A stretch of 20,441 nucleotides of DNA from CAYLOC01 sp964385195. Its GTDB lineage: Bacteria > Actinomycetota > Actinomycetes > Propionibacteriales > Nocardioidaceae. Within the stretch, counting starts at the first letter, position 1. The number at the start of each line of letters is the position of its first letter. A program made the translations under genes and the position numbers. The notes under the pieces are model-generated. The model did not search any database and was not told where the DNA came from. It was given only the letters and a program-made list of their open reading frames with translations. The stretch spans positions 1 through 20,441 of the forward strand of contig CAYLOC010000037.1 of the NCBI GenBank assembly GCA_964385195.1, in the 5' to 3' direction. Below, in pieces: positions 6,634-14,547 of the stretch.

Positions 6634-8577
6634 TCACCGGTACTTGCGGTGGACGTCTTGCTGGGTGGATGCTCCGAAAGACCAGTCCGCGATCCACGGG
6701 CCGGTGCCCTCGGACTGGTCCACGACCCCCTCCTCGAGCCAGCAGAGGTCGTCGTCGAGGACGGTGCGGGCCAGGCGACGGTCCGCCGTGTCGGTGTTGT
6801 GCCACAGCTGCCCGAACAGCGCCTCCACCCGCATCCGCGCCTGCTGGCAGAACACGTCGGCCAGGCGCACCGCCTGCTCCCCTTCGGGTCCGCCCTCCCC
6901 CCGCAGCATCTCCGCCCGGGAGCAGGACGCTGCCATCGCGAACAGCTCCGCGCCGATGTCGACGACCCTCCCGAGGAAGCGTTGGCGCTGTTCCAGCCTG
7001 GCCTGCCAGCGGCTCATCCCGTAGAAGGTCTGTCGCGCGAGCCGTCGCGACGACCGCTCCACAGAGCGTAGGTGCTTGCCCAGCGTGCCGAACTCGTCGT
7101 ACGACGTGGGCACCATTCCACGGCCGGCGACCAACTGGGGCAGCCAGCGGGAGTAGAACCCGCTCGCCTGTACGGCTGCCCGCGCCTTCGCCTTCAGGTC
7201 GGCGTCGGGCGACGCGAGGTCGCCGGCTGCCTGCAGGTGCGCATCCACCGCCTCGCGGGCGATCAGCAGCCGCATGATCTCCGAGGAGCCCTCGAAGATC
7301 CGGTTGATCCGCATGTCCCGGAGGATCTGCTCCACCGGCACCGCCCGCTCCCCTCGCGCGGCGAGCGACGCCGCCGACTCGTAGCCGCGGCCGCCGCGGA
7401 TCTGGACGAGGTCGTCGACGATCCGGCACGCCATCTCACTGGCCCACAGCTTGGCCAGCGCGGCCTCGATGCGGATGTCCTTGGTGCCGGCGTCGGCCAG
7501 TTGCGCCGACAGGTCATAGACGGACTCCAGCGCAAACGTCGTCGCCGCGATGAACGAGATCTTCTCCGCGACCGCCTCGTGCTTCCCGACCGGCTTGCCC
7601 CACTGCACCCGCGCCTGCGACCACTCCCGGGCGATCTTCAGCGACCACTTCCCGGCCCCGGCGCACATCGCGGGAATCGACAGCCGACCGGCGTTGAGCG
7701 TGGTGAGTGCGATCTTCAGCCCTTGCCCTTCCTTGCCGACGCGGTTCTCGGCAGGAACGCGTACCTGGTGGAACCGGGTGACCCCGTTCTCCAGCCCGCG
7801 CAACCCCATGAAATGGTTGCGGTTCTCCACGGTGATGCCGGGGGTGTCCATGTCGACGATGAACGCGGTCACGCCTCCCCTGCCCGCGTCATGCTCGGGG
7901 ACGCGGGCCATGACCACGACGAGCTCGGCGATCACGCCGTTCGTCGTCCACAGCTTCACGCCGTCCAGCAGGTACGCCGCGCCGTTGTCAACAGGCGTTG
8001 CCCTCGAGGCCAGACGTGCGGGGTCGGAACCAACATCGGGCTCGGTCAGGAGGAACGCCGTGATCGCTCCCTGGGCGCAGCGCGGGAGGTAGGTCTGCTT
8101 TTGCTCCTCGCTGCCGAACAGCTTCACCGGCTCCGGTACGCCGATGGACTGGTGCGCCGACACGAGCGCACCCAGGCTCGGGTGCACCGACCCGATCATC
8201 ATCAGCGCGCGGCAGTAGTAGACGCTGGACAGCCCTGCCCCGCCGTACTCCTCCGGGATCTTCATGCCGAACACGCCGAGGTCGGCCAGCCCTTTGAAGT
8301 ACTCGTCGGGAACCCGGTCCTCGCGCTCGATCCGGCCGCCGTCCATGGTGTCGCAGTAGGCGCGCAGATCGCGCAGGAAGGTCTCGCCGACGGCGCGGTC
8401 CTCCTCGCGTGGACGCGGGTACGGGTGGATCAGATCCGGGGCGAACCGGCCCAGGTACAGCTCCTTGGCGAAACTCGGCCGGGCCCACTCGGTCTCCCGG
8501 GCGGCCTCGGCGACGGCGCGCGCCTCGCGTTCGGACACGTGGGGGCTGTCGCTGGCTGGGTCTGTCTGCGTGGTCAC
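6634..8577 (-). CDS. Acyl-CoA dehydrogenase, long form with C-terminal extension
   Basis: FAD-dependent enzyme that oxidises acyl-CoA to the trans-2-enoyl-CoA, the first step of beta-oxidation, in the cytosol. The 647-aa protein has the ACAD core: GAGLSSVYYCRALMMIG in the N-terminal helical domain, ITAFLLTEPDVGSDPA and the LWTTNG strand in the middle, and IRGGRGYE with RIFEGSSEIMRL in the C-terminal helical domain. E429 in IFEGSSEI is the expected catalytic base, as in the very-long-chain class. About 200 residues follow, as in VLCAD-like enzymes, suggesting long-chain substrates. I chose GTG at 8577 because GGAAGGG lies six bases upstream; an in-frame ATG at 8607 has a poorer site. It is divergent from the acyltransferase gene; the two share lipid metabolism but not an operon. 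Confidence 0.92.
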   Translation of the reverse strand: MTTQTDPASDSPHVSEREARAVAEAARETEWARPSFAKELYLGRFAPDLIHPYPRPREEDRAVGETFLRDLRAYCDTMDGGRIEREDRVPDEYFKGLADLGVFGMKIPEEYGGAGLSSVYYCRALMMIGSVHPSLGALVSAHQSIGVPEPVKLFGSEEQKQTYLPRCAQGAITAFLLTEPDVGSDPARLASRATPVDNGAAYLLDGVKLWTTNGVIAELVVVMARVPEHDAGRGGVTAFIVDMDTPGITVENRNHFMGLRGLENGVTRFHQVRVPAENRVGKEGQGLKIALTTLNAGRLSIPAMCAGAGKWSLKIAREWSQARVQWGKPVGKHEAVAEKISFIAATTFALESVYDLSAQLADAGTKDIRIEAALAKLWASEMACRIVDDLVQIRGGRGYESAASLAARGERAVPVEQILRDMRINRIFEGSSEIMRLLIAREAVDAHLQAAGDLASPDADLKAKARAAVQASGFYSRWLPQLVAGRGMVPTSYDEFGTLGKHLRSVERSSRRLARQTFYGMSRWQARLEQRQRFLGRVVDIGAELFAMAASCSRAEMLRGEGGPEGEQAVRLADVFCQQARMRVEALFGQLWHNTDTADRRLARTVLDDDLCWLEEGVVDQSEGTGPWIADWSFGASTQQDVHRKYR

Positions 8578-8686
8578 GGTGGTCCCTTCCGGCGTCACAC
8601 CCGTCATCGACGGCCTACCCGATTTGTTACCGCCCAGTGTTACTCGGAAGTAGCAGCAAGGGAAGGCCGGCACCCCGCCAGGGCCG

Positions 8687-8692
8687 TAGTCT
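8687..8692 (+). promoter_or_regulatory. Possible -10 box (TAGTCT) for the acyltransferase gene
   Basis: TAGTCT fits TAnnnT and lies 36 nt before the ATG at 8729, giving a leader of about 30 nt. No clear -35 is visible. It sits in the 151-bp region between divergent genes. Confidence 0.35.
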
Positions 8693-8728
8693 GGGCGGGT
8701 CCGTCGCCACGTTTCCGCTGAGAGGGCC

Positions 8729-9391
8729 ATGCTCTACGTCATCGCACACTTCCTGCTGACGCCCATCCGTCGGTGGGTGTATCGCCCCGAGATCCTCGAT
8801 GCACACCTGGTCCCGCGAGAGGGTCCGGTGATCCTCGCCGCCAACCACCTGTCGGTCATCGACAGTGTGCTGATCCCGCTGGTGGCGCCACGACGGATCC
8901 ACTACCTGGCGAAGTCCGACGTCTTCGAGCGCCCGGGACCGATCGGCGGGTTCCTGCGGTGGTTCCTCGGCTCCCTGGGTGCGTTCCCGGTACGGCGCGG
9001 GGACCGGCACCTCGCGCAGGCGGCGCTGGACAGTGCCTTGGAGGTGCTGCAGGCCGGGCACGCGCTGGTGATCTACCCCGAGGGCACCCGGTCCCGGGAT
9101 GGGCGGTTGTACCGGGGCCGCACCGGTGTCGGATGGCTGGCTCTGTCCGCAGGCTGTCCGGTCGTACCGGTGGGTATCACCGGGACCGAGGAGATGATGC
9201 CGATCGGCGCCCGGTTCCCCCGGGTACGGCGGGTCCGCATCCGGTTCGGCAAACCGTTGTGCTTCGGCGAGGGGACGGATCCAGCGACCTCGGGGCGGGC
9301 CCGGCGCGAGGTGACCGATGAGATCATGGAGCGGATCGCTGAGCTCACCGGTCAGGAACGCGCGGGTGACTACCATCCTCCGGCGCGCTGA
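8729..9391 (+). CDS. plsC: 1-acylglycerol-3-phosphate O-acyltransferase (PlsC family)
   Basis: It transfers an acyl chain to lysophosphatidic acid, giving phosphatidic acid for phospholipid synthesis at the inner face of the membrane. The protein is 220 aa, normal for short PlsC proteins. The catalytic HX4D motif is NHLSVID (H40, D45), the glycerophosphate-binding motif is YPEGTRSRDG (E118-R121), and VVPVGITGTEEMMP is the usual downstream block. The N-terminal helix (residues 2-12, hydrophobic) may anchor it. ATG 8729 is preceded by AGAGGG, close to the start. PlsC-like proteins in actinobacteria may also acylate other lipids, so the exact acceptor is not certain. Confidence 0.9.
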   Translation: MLYVIAHFLLTPIRRWVYRPEILDAHLVPREGPVILAANHLSVIDSVLIPLVAPRRIHYLAKSDVFERPGPIGGFLRWFLGSLGAFPVRRGDRHLAQAALDSALEVLQAGHALVIYPEGTRSRDGRLYRGRTGVGWLALSAGCPVVPVGITGTEEMMPIGARFPRVRRVRIRFGKPLCFGEGTDPATSGRARREVTDEIMERIAELTGQERAGDYHPPAR

Positions 9392-9401
9392 CCGACTCCC
9401 C

Positions 9402-9407
9402 TAAGGT
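9402..9407 (+). promoter_or_regulatory. -10 box (TAAGGT) placed for a leaderless start
   Basis: TAAGGT is followed by six bases and then the GTG at 9414. That is the distance from a -10 box to its transcription start, so the mRNA of the five-gene membrane operon probably begins at or next to the start codon. The AAGG inside it could otherwise act as a weak ribosome binding site. Confidence 0.45.
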
Positions 9408-9413
9408 TGCGGC

Positions 9414-10124
9414 GTGAGCAGCGGCCAGCGGATGGGTGTCGTGCTCGCGGCAGCAGCCGGGGGCGTGGTGCTGCTGGTGGTCTGGGTCGCCGCCGCCGCT
9501 CCGGTGCACGTGTGGCATGCGCCTACCGCTCCTTCGGCCACCGAACCCGCTCTCCCGTTCACTCCGCCCACGGCCACCGCCACACCGCCGACGGCCCCGA
9601 CGAACGCACAGCAGCAGGGACTGCCGACCGTGGTGAGTACGACGGTCCTGATCATCTTCGCGGCGGCGCTGGTGGCCCTGCTGGTGGGCATGCTGCTGGC
9701 GCGGGAGTGGCGGCGACGTCGGACGCGGCGTGCCCACACCGTCGTCCTGCCCGACGTTGACGCACCTGAGGTGCTGGAGGTTCCCGAGGAGGTCACCCGC
9801 ACCGTCGAGGAGCAGATCCAGTCGCTGCGTCTGGGACCGCCGCGCAACGCCATCGTGGAGTGCTGGCTCCGCCTGGAGGAGGCCGTCGCTCGTGCCGGGT
9901 TGGAGCCCGACCCGGCGGAGACGTCGATGGAGCTGACCACGCGGGTCCTTGCGCGATACGCGGTGGGCGATACCGCACTGGCCGAGCTCGCCGGTCTGTA
10001 CCGCGAGGCGCGGTTCTCCACCCACCCGCTCCAGGAGCGCCACCGGGAGGCTGCCATCGCCGCCCTGACACGGATCCGGACCGAGCTTGCGCGTGGCCGG
10101 ACCGCGGCCAGGGAGTCACCATGA
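9414..10124 (+). CDS. DUF4129 domain membrane protein
   Basis: The 236-aa protein has two membrane helices (residues about 8-28 and 76-96) flanking a Pro/Thr/Ala-rich segment that would lie outside the membrane. A cytosolic Arg-rich stretch follows, then the DUF4129 domain (about 140-225), recognised from LGPPRNAIVECWLRLEEAV, ETSMELTTRVL and LAGLYREARFSTHPLQ. DUF4129 proteins are usually encoded with MoxR ATPases and DUF58 proteins, or fused to transglutaminases; the biochemical role is unknown. It is the first gene of a tight operon (the next ATG overlaps its stop as ATGA). No transglutaminase is encoded here. Start GTG 9414, possibly leaderless. Confidence 0.88.
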   Translation: MSSGQRMGVVLAAAAGGVVLLVVWVAAAAPVHVWHAPTAPSATEPALPFTPPTATATPPTAPTNAQQQGLPTVVSTTVLIIFAAALVALLVGMLLAREWRRRRTRRAHTVVLPDVDAPEVLEVPEEVTRTVEEQIQSLRLGPPRNAIVECWLRLEEAVARAGLEPDPAETSMELTTRVLARYAVGDTALAELAGLYREARFSTHPLQERHREAAIAALTRIRTELARGRTAARESP

Positions 10125-10606
10125 GACGGTGGCTGGTCCGCATCAGCGGTCTGCTGCTCGCGTGGGGCCTGGTCGTCGGCTACGGGGTGCTGACGGGGCG
10201 AGGGCCGCACATCTGGCTGCTGCTCGCTGCCGTGTTCGGTGCGGCCGGAGTGTTCTGGATCGCGGCCGACCTGTCCGAGTGGCAGGGCGCGATCCGCTGG
10301 CGCATCTCCCCACGGTTCGCCACCCGCACCACGGGTTTCGATGCCCGGTTCTCCCGGCTGTCCCAGCGTCTCGCTGACTCTCCCGACGCCGAGGTCGTGG
10401 CCAGCGAGGTGCACGCCAGCCTCGGTCGCATCGCCGACGACCTCCTGGCCAGCCGGTACGGAGTCGATCGCACCCAGGACCCCGACGCAGCCGCGGAGCT
10501 CCTCGGACCGGAGCTCTCGGCGTACCTGGACCAGCCACCGAAACGACGGATCGCGCGCACTCCGGCGCGGATCCACGAACTGCTCGACCGATTGGAGGCA
10601 CTGTGA
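10121..10606 (+). CDS. Small membrane protein of the MoxR operon, 161 aa
   Basis: Function not recognised. Two hydrophobic helices (residues about 6-24 and 29-48) are followed by about 110 cytosolic residues with amphipathic, acid- and Arg-rich helices, ending in ARIHELLDRLEAL. The ATG at 10121 overlaps the DUF4129 gene stop and its own stop overlaps the MoxR start (GTGA), so it is translated as part of the unit. I infer a membrane partner of the MoxR/DUF58 complex; its position between DUF4129 and MoxR is the only evidence. Confidence 0.85.
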   Translation: MRRWLVRISGLLLAWGLVVGYGVLTGRGPHIWLLLAAVFGAAGVFWIAADLSEWQGAIRWRISPRFATRTTGFDARFSRLSQRLADSPDAEVVASEVHASLGRIADDLLASRYGVDRTQDPDAAAELLGPELSAYLDQPPKRRIARTPARIHELLDRLEAL

Positions 10607-11577
10607 ACCCGGATCTGACCACCGTCTCCCGCACGGCCCAGCAGGTCCTCGACGACGTCGGACGCGCCGTGGTCGGCAAGCGACGACAACTCACGTTGGT
10701 GCTCAGTGCGATCCTCGCCGGGGGCCATGTCCTGCTGGAGGACTTCCCCGGACTGGGAAAGACCCTGGCAGCGCGGTCGTTCGCCCAGACACTCGGCCTG
10801 GAGTTCCGCCGGGCACAGTTCACCCCCGACCTGTTGCCCGCTGACCTCACCGGGTCGTTCGTGTACGACCAGAAGGCCGGTGACTTCAACTTCCGCAGCG
10901 GGCCGCTGTTCACCGGAATCCTGCTGGCCGACGAGATCAACCGGACGCCGCCGAAGACGCAGGCGGCCCTGCTGGAGGCGATGCAGGAGCGACAGGTCAC
11001 CGTCGAGGGAGAGACGTTCCCGCTGCCGGCGCCGTTCCATGTCCTTGCGACGGCGAACCCGGTCGAGTACGAGGGGACCTACCCGCTGCCGGAGGCACAG
11101 CTGGACCGGTTCCTGATGCGGGTGGCGTTCGGGTACCCCTCCCCTGACGAGGAGTGGGACGTGCTACGCCGCCGGATGCAGCGACGCCAGGAGGAACAGC
11201 AGCTCAGCCCGGTCACCGACGCCGACGGGCTGCGGGGCATGCAGGACGTGGTCGAGACCGTGACCGTCGATGACTCCATCAGCCGCTACTGCGTCGCGCT
11301 GGCCGGCCACACCCGCCACCACCAGCACACCCTCGTCGGGTCCTCCCCCCGCGGATCGCTGGCGCTGCTGTTGTGCAGCCGCGCCCTGGCGGTCATCGAC
11401 GGACGCGACTACGTGACACCGGAGGACGTGAAGTCGGTTGCCCACCCGGTGCTGGACCACCGGGTGACCTTGAAACCGGAACTGTGGATGAGCGAGGCGT
11501 CCGCGTCCGGCGTGGTGGAGGCTGCGCTGGACTCGGTCCCGGCACCGGGCCCGCGCGAGGCGACGGGAACCGGGTAA
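10603..11577 (+). CDS. MoxR-family AAA+ ATPase
   Basis: A chaperone-like ATPase thought to remodel or activate partner proteins, often with vWA or DUF58 proteins, at the inner side of the membrane. The protein is 324 aa, normal for MoxR. Walker A is DFPGLGKT (residues 47-54), Walker B is LLADEIN (D110, E111), followed by the MoxR signature TQAALLEAMQERQVTVEG. Sensor 1 is in VLATANPVEYEGTYPLPEAQ, and the C-terminal lid contains GSSPRGSLALL. GTG at 10603 overlaps the previous stop and has GGAGG at 10594-10598, four bases upstream, so it is probably well translated. The next gene starts directly after its TAA. Confidence 0.95.
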   Translation: MNPDLTTVSRTAQQVLDDVGRAVVGKRRQLTLVLSAILAGGHVLLEDFPGLGKTLAARSFAQTLGLEFRRAQFTPDLLPADLTGSFVYDQKAGDFNFRSGPLFTGILLADEINRTPPKTQAALLEAMQERQVTVEGETFPLPAPFHVLATANPVEYEGTYPLPEAQLDRFLMRVAFGYPSPDEEWDVLRRRMQRRQEEQQLSPVTDADGLRGMQDVVETVTVDDSISRYCVALAGHTRHHQHTLVGSSPRGSLALLLCSRALAVIDGRDYVTPEDVKSVAHPVLDHRVTLKPELWMSEASASGVVEAALDSVPAPGPREATGTG

Positions 11578-12888
11578 GTGCAGGACAGACCGGTCGAGCA
11601 GGAGATCTGGCGGCCCACCGCGCACCACCTGCGAGCCTGTGTGATGGCCGTGGGTGCGCTGCTGGTCGGGCTGCTGTTGCACCGGCCCGGTGTCGTGGTC
11701 CTCGGGGTCCCGTTCGTGGTGGCCGTGGTCTGGTCACTCGTGACCCGACCTCGCGGGATCCCACGGGTACACGGCCCGGGCCGGACGGCACTGCTGCGGG
11801 AGGGACAGTCGGTGCGGTGGACCTATGAGGTGTCGGTCCCGCCCGGGACCCAGCAGGGCGCGTTGCTGATGGCGCAGGAGCCGTTCCTCGCCTACCGCCC
11901 CCGAAGCGGAGCGGTAGCAGAGGCGGTTCTCCCGGAGCAGAGAGGGCCCTTGCGGCTGCCGGTCGCGGTCCGCAGCACTCGATGGGGGTCGCGTCCGCTC
12001 GGACGCGCGCTGGTGGGGTGCTCGGGGCCGTGGGCGGGGTATGTGTGGGGGCCGGTCCCGGTGGAAGGGCGGGTCGTGACCACGCTCCCCGTGCCGTCAC
12101 CGTTCGACTCCGCTGCCGCGATGCCGCACCCGGTCGGCCTGGTCGGGCTCAACCGGTCCGCCGCTCGTGGAGAGGGCGCCGAGTTCGCCACCATCCGGCC
12201 GTTCCAGGTCGGGGACCGGCTTCGTCGGGTGCACTGGCCGGTGTCGCTGCGGACCGGTGCGCTGCACGTGTCCGCGACGTACGCCGACCAGGACGAGCTG
12301 GTGATGCTGGTGGTGGACGCGACCACGGACCTCGGGGAGTCGGAGGGGATCGACGGCGCCGCCAGCAGCCTCGACGTGACGGTGCGTGCCGCTGGTGCGA
12401 TCGCCGAGCACTTCCTGCGTCGTGGCGAGCGCGTGGGCCTGCGGGTGTTCGGTCCGGTCGAGCAGTCCTGGGTTCCGCCCGCGGCGGGCCGGGCTCATCT
12501 GCGTCGCGTGCTGTACCAGCTGGCGACGATCACCCCGGCGAATGTGCGCACGCGCGAGGCGCAGCGGTTCCGGTTCGGCTTCGGGGCCGGGACGTTGGTG
12601 GTGATGCTGTCGGCGTGCATCTCCCCCCTGGCCCTCCAGCAGGCGATGGTGCTGCAGGGCCGCGGCCTGCAGGTCCTGGTCGTCGACACCCTCTCCGACG
12701 TACCCCCCGATCCCGACCCGTACGTGCACGCCGCGTGGCGGATCCGGCTGCTGGAGCGGGCGAGCGAGCTCCGCCAGGTCGGTGCCGCAGGTGTGCCGAT
12801 CGTGCCCTGGCACGGTGCGGGAAGCCTGGACCAGGTGCTGCGTGACCTCGCCCGTCGTCCGGGGGCCGCGCGCGGGGGCCGGCGATGA
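11578..12888 (+). CDS. DUF58 domain protein
   Basis: The 436-aa protein has two N-terminal membrane segments (residues about 22-40 and 42-56) and a large domain. The DUF58 signature is at 198-220: GEGAEF, then IRPFQVGD and RRVHW. The following part (LVMLVVDATTD) starts a vWA-like fold. DUF58 proteins are the usual partners of MoxR ATPases; cellular function is not established. The GTG start at 11578 directly abuts the MoxR TAA with no own ribosome binding site, so translation is coupled. The C-terminal part (VLVVDTLSDVPPDPDPY, GVPIVPWHGAGSLDQVL) looks complete. Confidence 0.92.
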   Translation: MQDRPVEQEIWRPTAHHLRACVMAVGALLVGLLLHRPGVVVLGVPFVVAVVWSLVTRPRGIPRVHGPGRTALLREGQSVRWTYEVSVPPGTQQGALLMAQEPFLAYRPRSGAVAEAVLPEQRGPLRLPVAVRSTRWGSRPLGRALVGCSGPWAGYVWGPVPVEGRVVTTLPVPSPFDSAAAMPHPVGLVGLNRSAARGEGAEFATIRPFQVGDRLRRVHWPVSLRTGALHVSATYADQDELVMLVVDATTDLGESEGIDGAASSLDVTVRAAGAIAEHFLRRGERVGLRVFGPVEQSWVPPAAGRAHLRRVLYQLATITPANVRTREAQRFRFGFGAGTLVVMLSACISPLALQQAMVLQGRGLQVLVVDTLSDVPPDPDPYVHAAWRIRLLERASELRQVGAAGVPIVPWHGAGSLDQVLRDLARRPGAARGGRR

Positions 12889-13424
12889 GGCAGTGGCTGG
12901 CCGGTTCGTCCCGCGACCACCGCACGCTCCGGGCCGCGGCATCGCTCGCCGGGCTGTTGTCGATCCCGGTGACCGTCGTCGCGGGCGACCCCGCCGTGTG
13001 GCAGGTCATCGTCGTCGTCCTGGTGAGCACCGCTTGGTACGTCGGCCCGAACTTCACCGCGGGGACCACACTTCTGGCGATCACGCTGGTCTGGATCGCG
13101 GCAGTGGACTCGGTCCTCTCCGCCTGGACGGTCGCGTTGATGTGGCTGTTGCTGGTGGTCCACACCGCCACGGCGGCAAGCGCGGTCCTCCCCCGGGAGA
13201 CGAACATGTCCCGGCGGCTGTGGCTCCGCTGGCTGGGACAGACCGGGGTGGCGGGTGCGGCCGGCTCGGTGCTGTGGGTGCTCGCGTGGGTGCTGGTCCG
13301 GCAGGACCTGCCCGGCTACGTGGTGGTGACGTTCCTCGGCATGGCCGCGATCGGCGCACTCGCCTTGCTGCTGCGTACCCGGTCGCTCCGGGGGGACGAT
13401 CCCGTACCGGGCCAGGGCGCGTAG
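12885..13424 (+). CDS. Integral membrane protein of the MoxR operon, 179 aa
   Basis: Not recognised as a named family. About five hydrophobic stretches lie at residues 19-32, 39-53, 60-92 (probably two helices), 118-138 and 142-162, so it is a small multi-spanning membrane protein. Its ATG overlaps the DUF58 stop as ATGA, making it the last gene of the five-gene unit. A comparable membrane protein at the end of MoxR-DUF58 operons is common in actinobacteria (family knowledge, unchecked). The tRNA methyltransferase gene follows 7 nt later and may be co-transcribed. Confidence 0.82.
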   Translation: MRQWLAGSSRDHRTLRAAASLAGLLSIPVTVVAGDPAVWQVIVVVLVSTAWYVGPNFTAGTTLLAITLVWIAAVDSVLSAWTVALMWLLLVVHTATAASAVLPRETNMSRRLWLRWLGQTGVAGAAGSVLWVLAWVLVRQDLPGYVVVTFLGMAAIGALALLLRTRSLRGDDPVPGQGA

Positions 13425-13431
13425 GCCCGCC

Positions 13432-13896
13432 ATGCTGCGAGTGCTGTTCTACCGTCCGCAGATTCCGCCGAACACCGGAAACGCGATCCGGCTGGTGGCC
13501 GCGACCGGCTGCGAGCTGCACCTGGTGCGGCCGCTGGGGTTCGACCTCTCCCACGCGCAACTCCGGCGGGCGGGACTGGACTACCACGACCTGGCGTCGG
13601 TCCGGGTCCACGCGAACCTCACCAGTGCGTGGCGCGAGCTTCGGCCGCAACAGGTGGTGGCGTTCGCGACCCAGGCCGAGACCGGGTACTGCGACGTCGC
13701 CTACTCCCCCGACGCCGTCCTCGTGTTCGGCCCGGAGCCGGAGGGTCTCCCCGACGACATGCTGCAAGACCAGCACGTCACCGACCGCGTCCGGATCCCG
13801 ATGCTTCCGGGGCTGCGGTCGCTGAACCTGTCGAACACAGCAGCCGTGGCGGTGTACGAGGCGCTGCGGCAGCTCGGCTTTCCCGGCCTGACCTGA
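13432..13896 (+). CDS. trmL: tRNA (cytidine(34)-2'-O)-methyltransferase, SPOUT family
   Basis: It methylates the 2'-OH of the wobble nucleotide (C34 or cmnm5U34) of tRNA-Leu using S-adenosylmethionine. At 154 aa it is the normal short form without an RNA-binding extension. The three SpoU motifs are clear: PPNTGNAIRL (residues 12-21), VFGPEPEGLP (near 99-108) and MLPGLRSLNLSNTAAVAVYE towards the C-terminus, which forms the knotted cofactor site. ATG 13432 lies 7 nt after the membrane protein stop with no strong ribosome binding site. Confidence 0.94.
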   Translation: MLRVLFYRPQIPPNTGNAIRLVAATGCELHLVRPLGFDLSHAQLRRAGLDYHDLASVRVHANLTSAWRELRPQQVVAFATQAETGYCDVAYSPDAVLVFGPEPEGLPDDMLQDQHVTDRVRIPMLPGLRSLNLSNTAAVAVYEALRQLGFPGLT

Positions 13897-13917
13897 CCAG
13901 CGTGGCAGGCTGAGCAC

Positions 13918-14547
13918 ATGGATGCCGCCGCATGGGACGAGCGCTACCAGTCCGCTGACCTGGTGTGGGGAGCCGAGCCGAACATCTTCGTCAAACAGAT
14001 CTGTGCCGACCTGCATCCCGGTACCGCGCTCGACCTGGCCTGCGGGGAGGGCCGCAACGCGCTGTGGCTGGCCCGGCAGGACTGGGACGTCTCCGCCACC
14101 GACTTCTCCTCCGTCGCGATCGCACGCGCGCGCACGCTGGCCGCAGGCGAGCCGGACGACGTACGCCGGCGCCTCACCTGGGAGGTCGCCGATGTGACGA
14201 AGCAGGACCTCGGCGACTCTCGGTACGACCTGGTGCTGCTCAGCTACCTGCACCTGGCCTGGGCGGACATGCACAGCACGCTCCGCCGGGCCATCAGCGC
14301 CGTACGGCCCGATGGGCTCCTGGTCAGTGTCGGACACGACCGCCGCAACCTCACCGAGGGCGTCGGGGGACCGCCGGACCCGGAGATACTGCATGTGCCG
14401 GGCACGCTGCGCGCGGCGCTGGAGCGGCTACCGGGCATCGTGGTGGAACGTGCCGAGACCACATCGAGGGAGACCGCGAACGGGACGGCGCTGGACTGCG
14501 TCGTCGTCGCCCACCGGGTCCGGGAGGCTCAGCCCGCACCGGAGTAG
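13918..14547 (+). CDS. Class I SAM-dependent methyltransferase (TehB-like)
   Basis: The 209-aa cytosolic enzyme has the Rossmann methyltransferase fold: motif I is ALDLACGEGRNALWLA (residues about 37-52), VSATDFS marks the acidic cofactor contact, and YDLVLLSYLHLAW is motif IV. The N-terminal WDERYQSADLVWGAEPN is typical of the TehB/thiopurine-like methyltransferases. Substrate unknown. It follows trmL by 21 bp. CAGGCT followed by six bases before the ATG resembles a -10 box for a leaderless start, so it may also have its own promoter. Its last 19 bp overlap the convergent glgC end. Confidence 0.88.
   Translation: MDAAAWDERYQSADLVWGAEPNIFVKQICADLHPGTALDLACGEGRNALWLARQDWDVSATDFSSVAIARARTLAAGEPDDVRRRLTWEVADVTKQDLGDSRYDLVLLSYLHLAWADMHSTLRRAISAVRPDGLLVSVGHDRRNLTEGVGGPPDPEILHVPGTLRAALERLPGIVVERAETTSRETANGTALDCVVVAHRVREAQPAPE

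Noticed and set aside
7072..8721. Long plus-strand open frame opposite the acyl-CoA dehydrogenase gene (549 codons)
   Set aside because: Its composition is that of an antisense shadow with no motifs, and the dehydrogenase on the other strand has all family motifs.
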